Program-made: the position numbers and the translations under genes
Assembly (NCBI GenBank): GCA_003586115.2
Contig: QVOM02000116.1
Coordinates: 30,729,062-30,793,061 of the forward strand
Length of the DNA: 64,000 nt
Origin: Salvator merianae
Lineage: Eukaryota > Chordata > Lepidosauria > Squamata > Teiidae
Reading direction: 5' to 3'
The notes under the pieces: model-generated
Databases searched by the model: none
Seen by the model: the letters and a program-made list of their open reading frames with translations, nothing else
What the model was told of the DNA's origin: nothing
Shown: piece after piece, positions 62,515 through 64,000 of the stretch
Layout of the letters: each line of letters begins with the position of its first letter
Numbering within the stretch: position 1 is the stretch's first letter

Positions 62515-62630
62515 TTTTACAGCGCTGGAATCAATATTGAGTTGGGAAGACCTCGTGGATATATGGCAATCCCAATACTATTCCGGGAGGATTTTGCTTC
62601 GGGGTCATGTCTGGAAGTAGCCTAAAAAGG
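62515..62630. mobile_element. Short fragment related to the 22918 repeat
   Basis: TGGATATATGGCAATCCCAATACTATTCCGGGAGGATTTTG then GGGTCATGTCTGGAAGTAGCC resembles the terminal part of the 22918 repeat in inverse orientation. Confidence 0.35.
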
Positions 62631-62786
62631 TCTTGCAAGTTCCTAATCAATAGTTACCAACTGGAAACAGACTGTGTATGCATACAGGCCACCTGACCAC
62701 AATGTTCTGCCCCATGTGACATGTAGTTCTATTAGCATATGCAAAAGCTGGACAAATCAGTATCTTTCTTTGTCTCTCTTTCCCAG

Positions 62787-63053
62787 GAGGAATAAGTCAC
62801 AGCCATTCAGCAAAAAATGATATGGTTCCTGCAACCTGCCATAAAATGCAAACATATATTATTCAAAGTTGGCACCTATGGGAAACCAGAATCAGAAGAA
62901 CCTCAGAGGCCCAGTCTACCAGTGAAAGTCAATAGCACCACAGAGGCCAAATCACATCATAGCAAGTTTCCAGGATCACAGGAAACAAGGAACGTTGCCT
63001 ATTACCAAGCTGTTAAGAATGAGCTCTGCTGTACAAAACCAAGTTATACAAGG
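62787..63053 (+). other. Exon-like segment with a GC donor
   Basis: CTTTGTCTCTCTTTCCCAG ends at 62786. One frame is open from 62817 (after an ATG) through VNSTTEAKSHHSKFPGSQET to a TACAAG|GCAAGT sequence at 63053/63054, which matches the minor GC-AG donor consensus. I recognise no protein family. Treat as speculative. Confidence 0.15.
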
Positions 63054-63616
63054 CAAGTTATATTTTACTGATCATAGAAGTACAAACCCATCTTTAACAC
63101 AATGGTGTTGTATAAGGGACAATTGCTTAAGCAGCCAATTTTCTCTTAGACTTTATCCACACTGCTTCCTGTTCTGGGTCAGGAGGTACACTAGCTACCA
63201 CAGGGGTGACAAAGTCTCTGACAGACATCCAAGGCCCTGTGGCAACAAGGAAAATATTGCAACAGGTAGAAACCCATCAGACTTAATCTTGGGAATCACA
63301 AGTGCAGTTGGAAGAGCCCTACAATTCCACATCCCCTAATGCAACCCAGACCATGGTTTCTGCCCTGGAGTCACTACCTCCACCCTCCATTCATCCACAT
63401 GGAGGGAAGAAGTGAATACCGCTGCCCAAAGTGCAGTTGGAATACTTGGCAGAGGTTTCAGACAGGGATGCCTGGAGCAATTGCCAGCACAGGTTGTGGC
63501 CAGAAGAGTTTACCTGCCTCACCCCTTAGTTGCTCCCAAGGGTACCTTCAGTGCCCATATGGATGGTGGCTTAGTCATAGTGTGAGGAAGAAGCTTATAA
63601 AAACTTGTCTTTTCCC

Positions 63617-64000
63617 TGGGCCTGTTCACACTTAGCGAGTGGTACATTTCAGGATGCTAGCTAGAATGCAGGATCCGCACTTGCGAACAGCCCCAGCTGA
63701 CCTGAAATCTACCAAAGCTCACCTGATGCTTACCTGAATCCAACCAGCTGTGGTCAACTAAATTGTAGTCTCCAACCCAACCTGCGAGATCAGATGAGGA
63801 TCAGGGAAGTTGTGCTCGCACCATTTCTGGTTTCAAAACGGTGGCGGAGTGGGGACGTGTAGGCCATGGGGTGCAGGCTGTCAGTTCGCACCCCAGTTTG
63901 GTCCTTGAGGTCTGGATCCTGGTGGCCTTTTCGGACACAGGTTTGAACCCAGACCCTCTGAGTTCAAACACTACTACTGAACTAGTGTGCTCCCATTCGC
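63617..64000. mobile_element. MITE of the 29265 family, cut by the window end
   Basis: It starts TGGGCCTGTTCACACTTAGC and follows the 29265 copy closely (GAGTGGTACATTTCAGGA, GCAGGATCCGCACTTGC, CCAACCAGCTGTGGTCAAC). It continues to the end of the window at CTCCCATTCGC. Confidence 0.8.

Larger units (their letters stand above)
36421..64000. other. Intergenic region upstream of ZNF804B
   Basis: I could recognise no protein-coding gene in these 27.6 kb. They hold MITEs, LINE ends, SINEs and simple repeats, listed separately, separated by unremarkable AT-rich sequence. The clearest plain stretches are about 38.9-39.9 kb, 41.7-42.7 kb, 48.2-49.8 kb, 51.2-52.3 kb, 56.0-56.9 kb, 57.5-58.3 kb and 60.5-62.2 kb. 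Confidence 0.7.

Overview
This window looks like vertebrate nuclear DNA, most likely from a squamate reptile (lizard, gecko or snake; I cannot narrow it further with confidence). It is AT-rich and almost free of coding sequence. It carries an amniote repeat mix: 3' ends of CR1, L2-like and L1 LINEs, tRNA-headed SINEs, and many short non-autonomous DNA transposons with hAT-like 8-bp target-site duplications (TSDs). Nothing prokaryotic or viral was recognised.

The one gene I can name is ZNF804B, on the minus strand. Its first coding exon lies at 34681-34788 inside a CpG island of about 2 kb (roughly 34480-36420). The exon encodes the conserved N-terminus beginning [15 protein letters not shown] and ends at a phase-0 GT donor. 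Positions 1-34680 are therefore the start of the very long first intron, and positions above about 36.4 kb are upstream intergenic DNA. The exon encoding the C2H2 zinc finger is not in the window.

Layout. (1) 1-34.68 kb, intron 1: L2-like, CR1 and L1 fragments, tRNA-headed SINEs and several families of inverted-repeat miniature elements (MITEs). It includes a 144-bp near-perfect palindrome (15527-15670), a MITE that has expanded a 21-bp tandem repeat (29574-29699), a 1,170-bp CpG-rich hAT-like element inserted into a CR1 copy (31802-32971), and a possible terminal coding exon on the opposite strand (28900-29023). (2) 34.48-36.42 kb: CpG island, 5'UTR and exon 1 of ZNF804B. (3) 36.4-64 kb: upstream DNA with the same repeat families, a decayed fragment of a dispersed cysteine-containing protein family (53.8 kb), and three weak exon-like segments on the plus strand.

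The most informative new signal is a transposon family with TAGGGATGTGCA-type ends. I found five copies with exact or near-exact 8-bp target duplications. Their sizes run from 87 to 1,170 bp, and two copies are nested inside CR1 LINEs. Most long reading frames in the window are chance or repeat-derived. No complete protein-coding gene is contained here.
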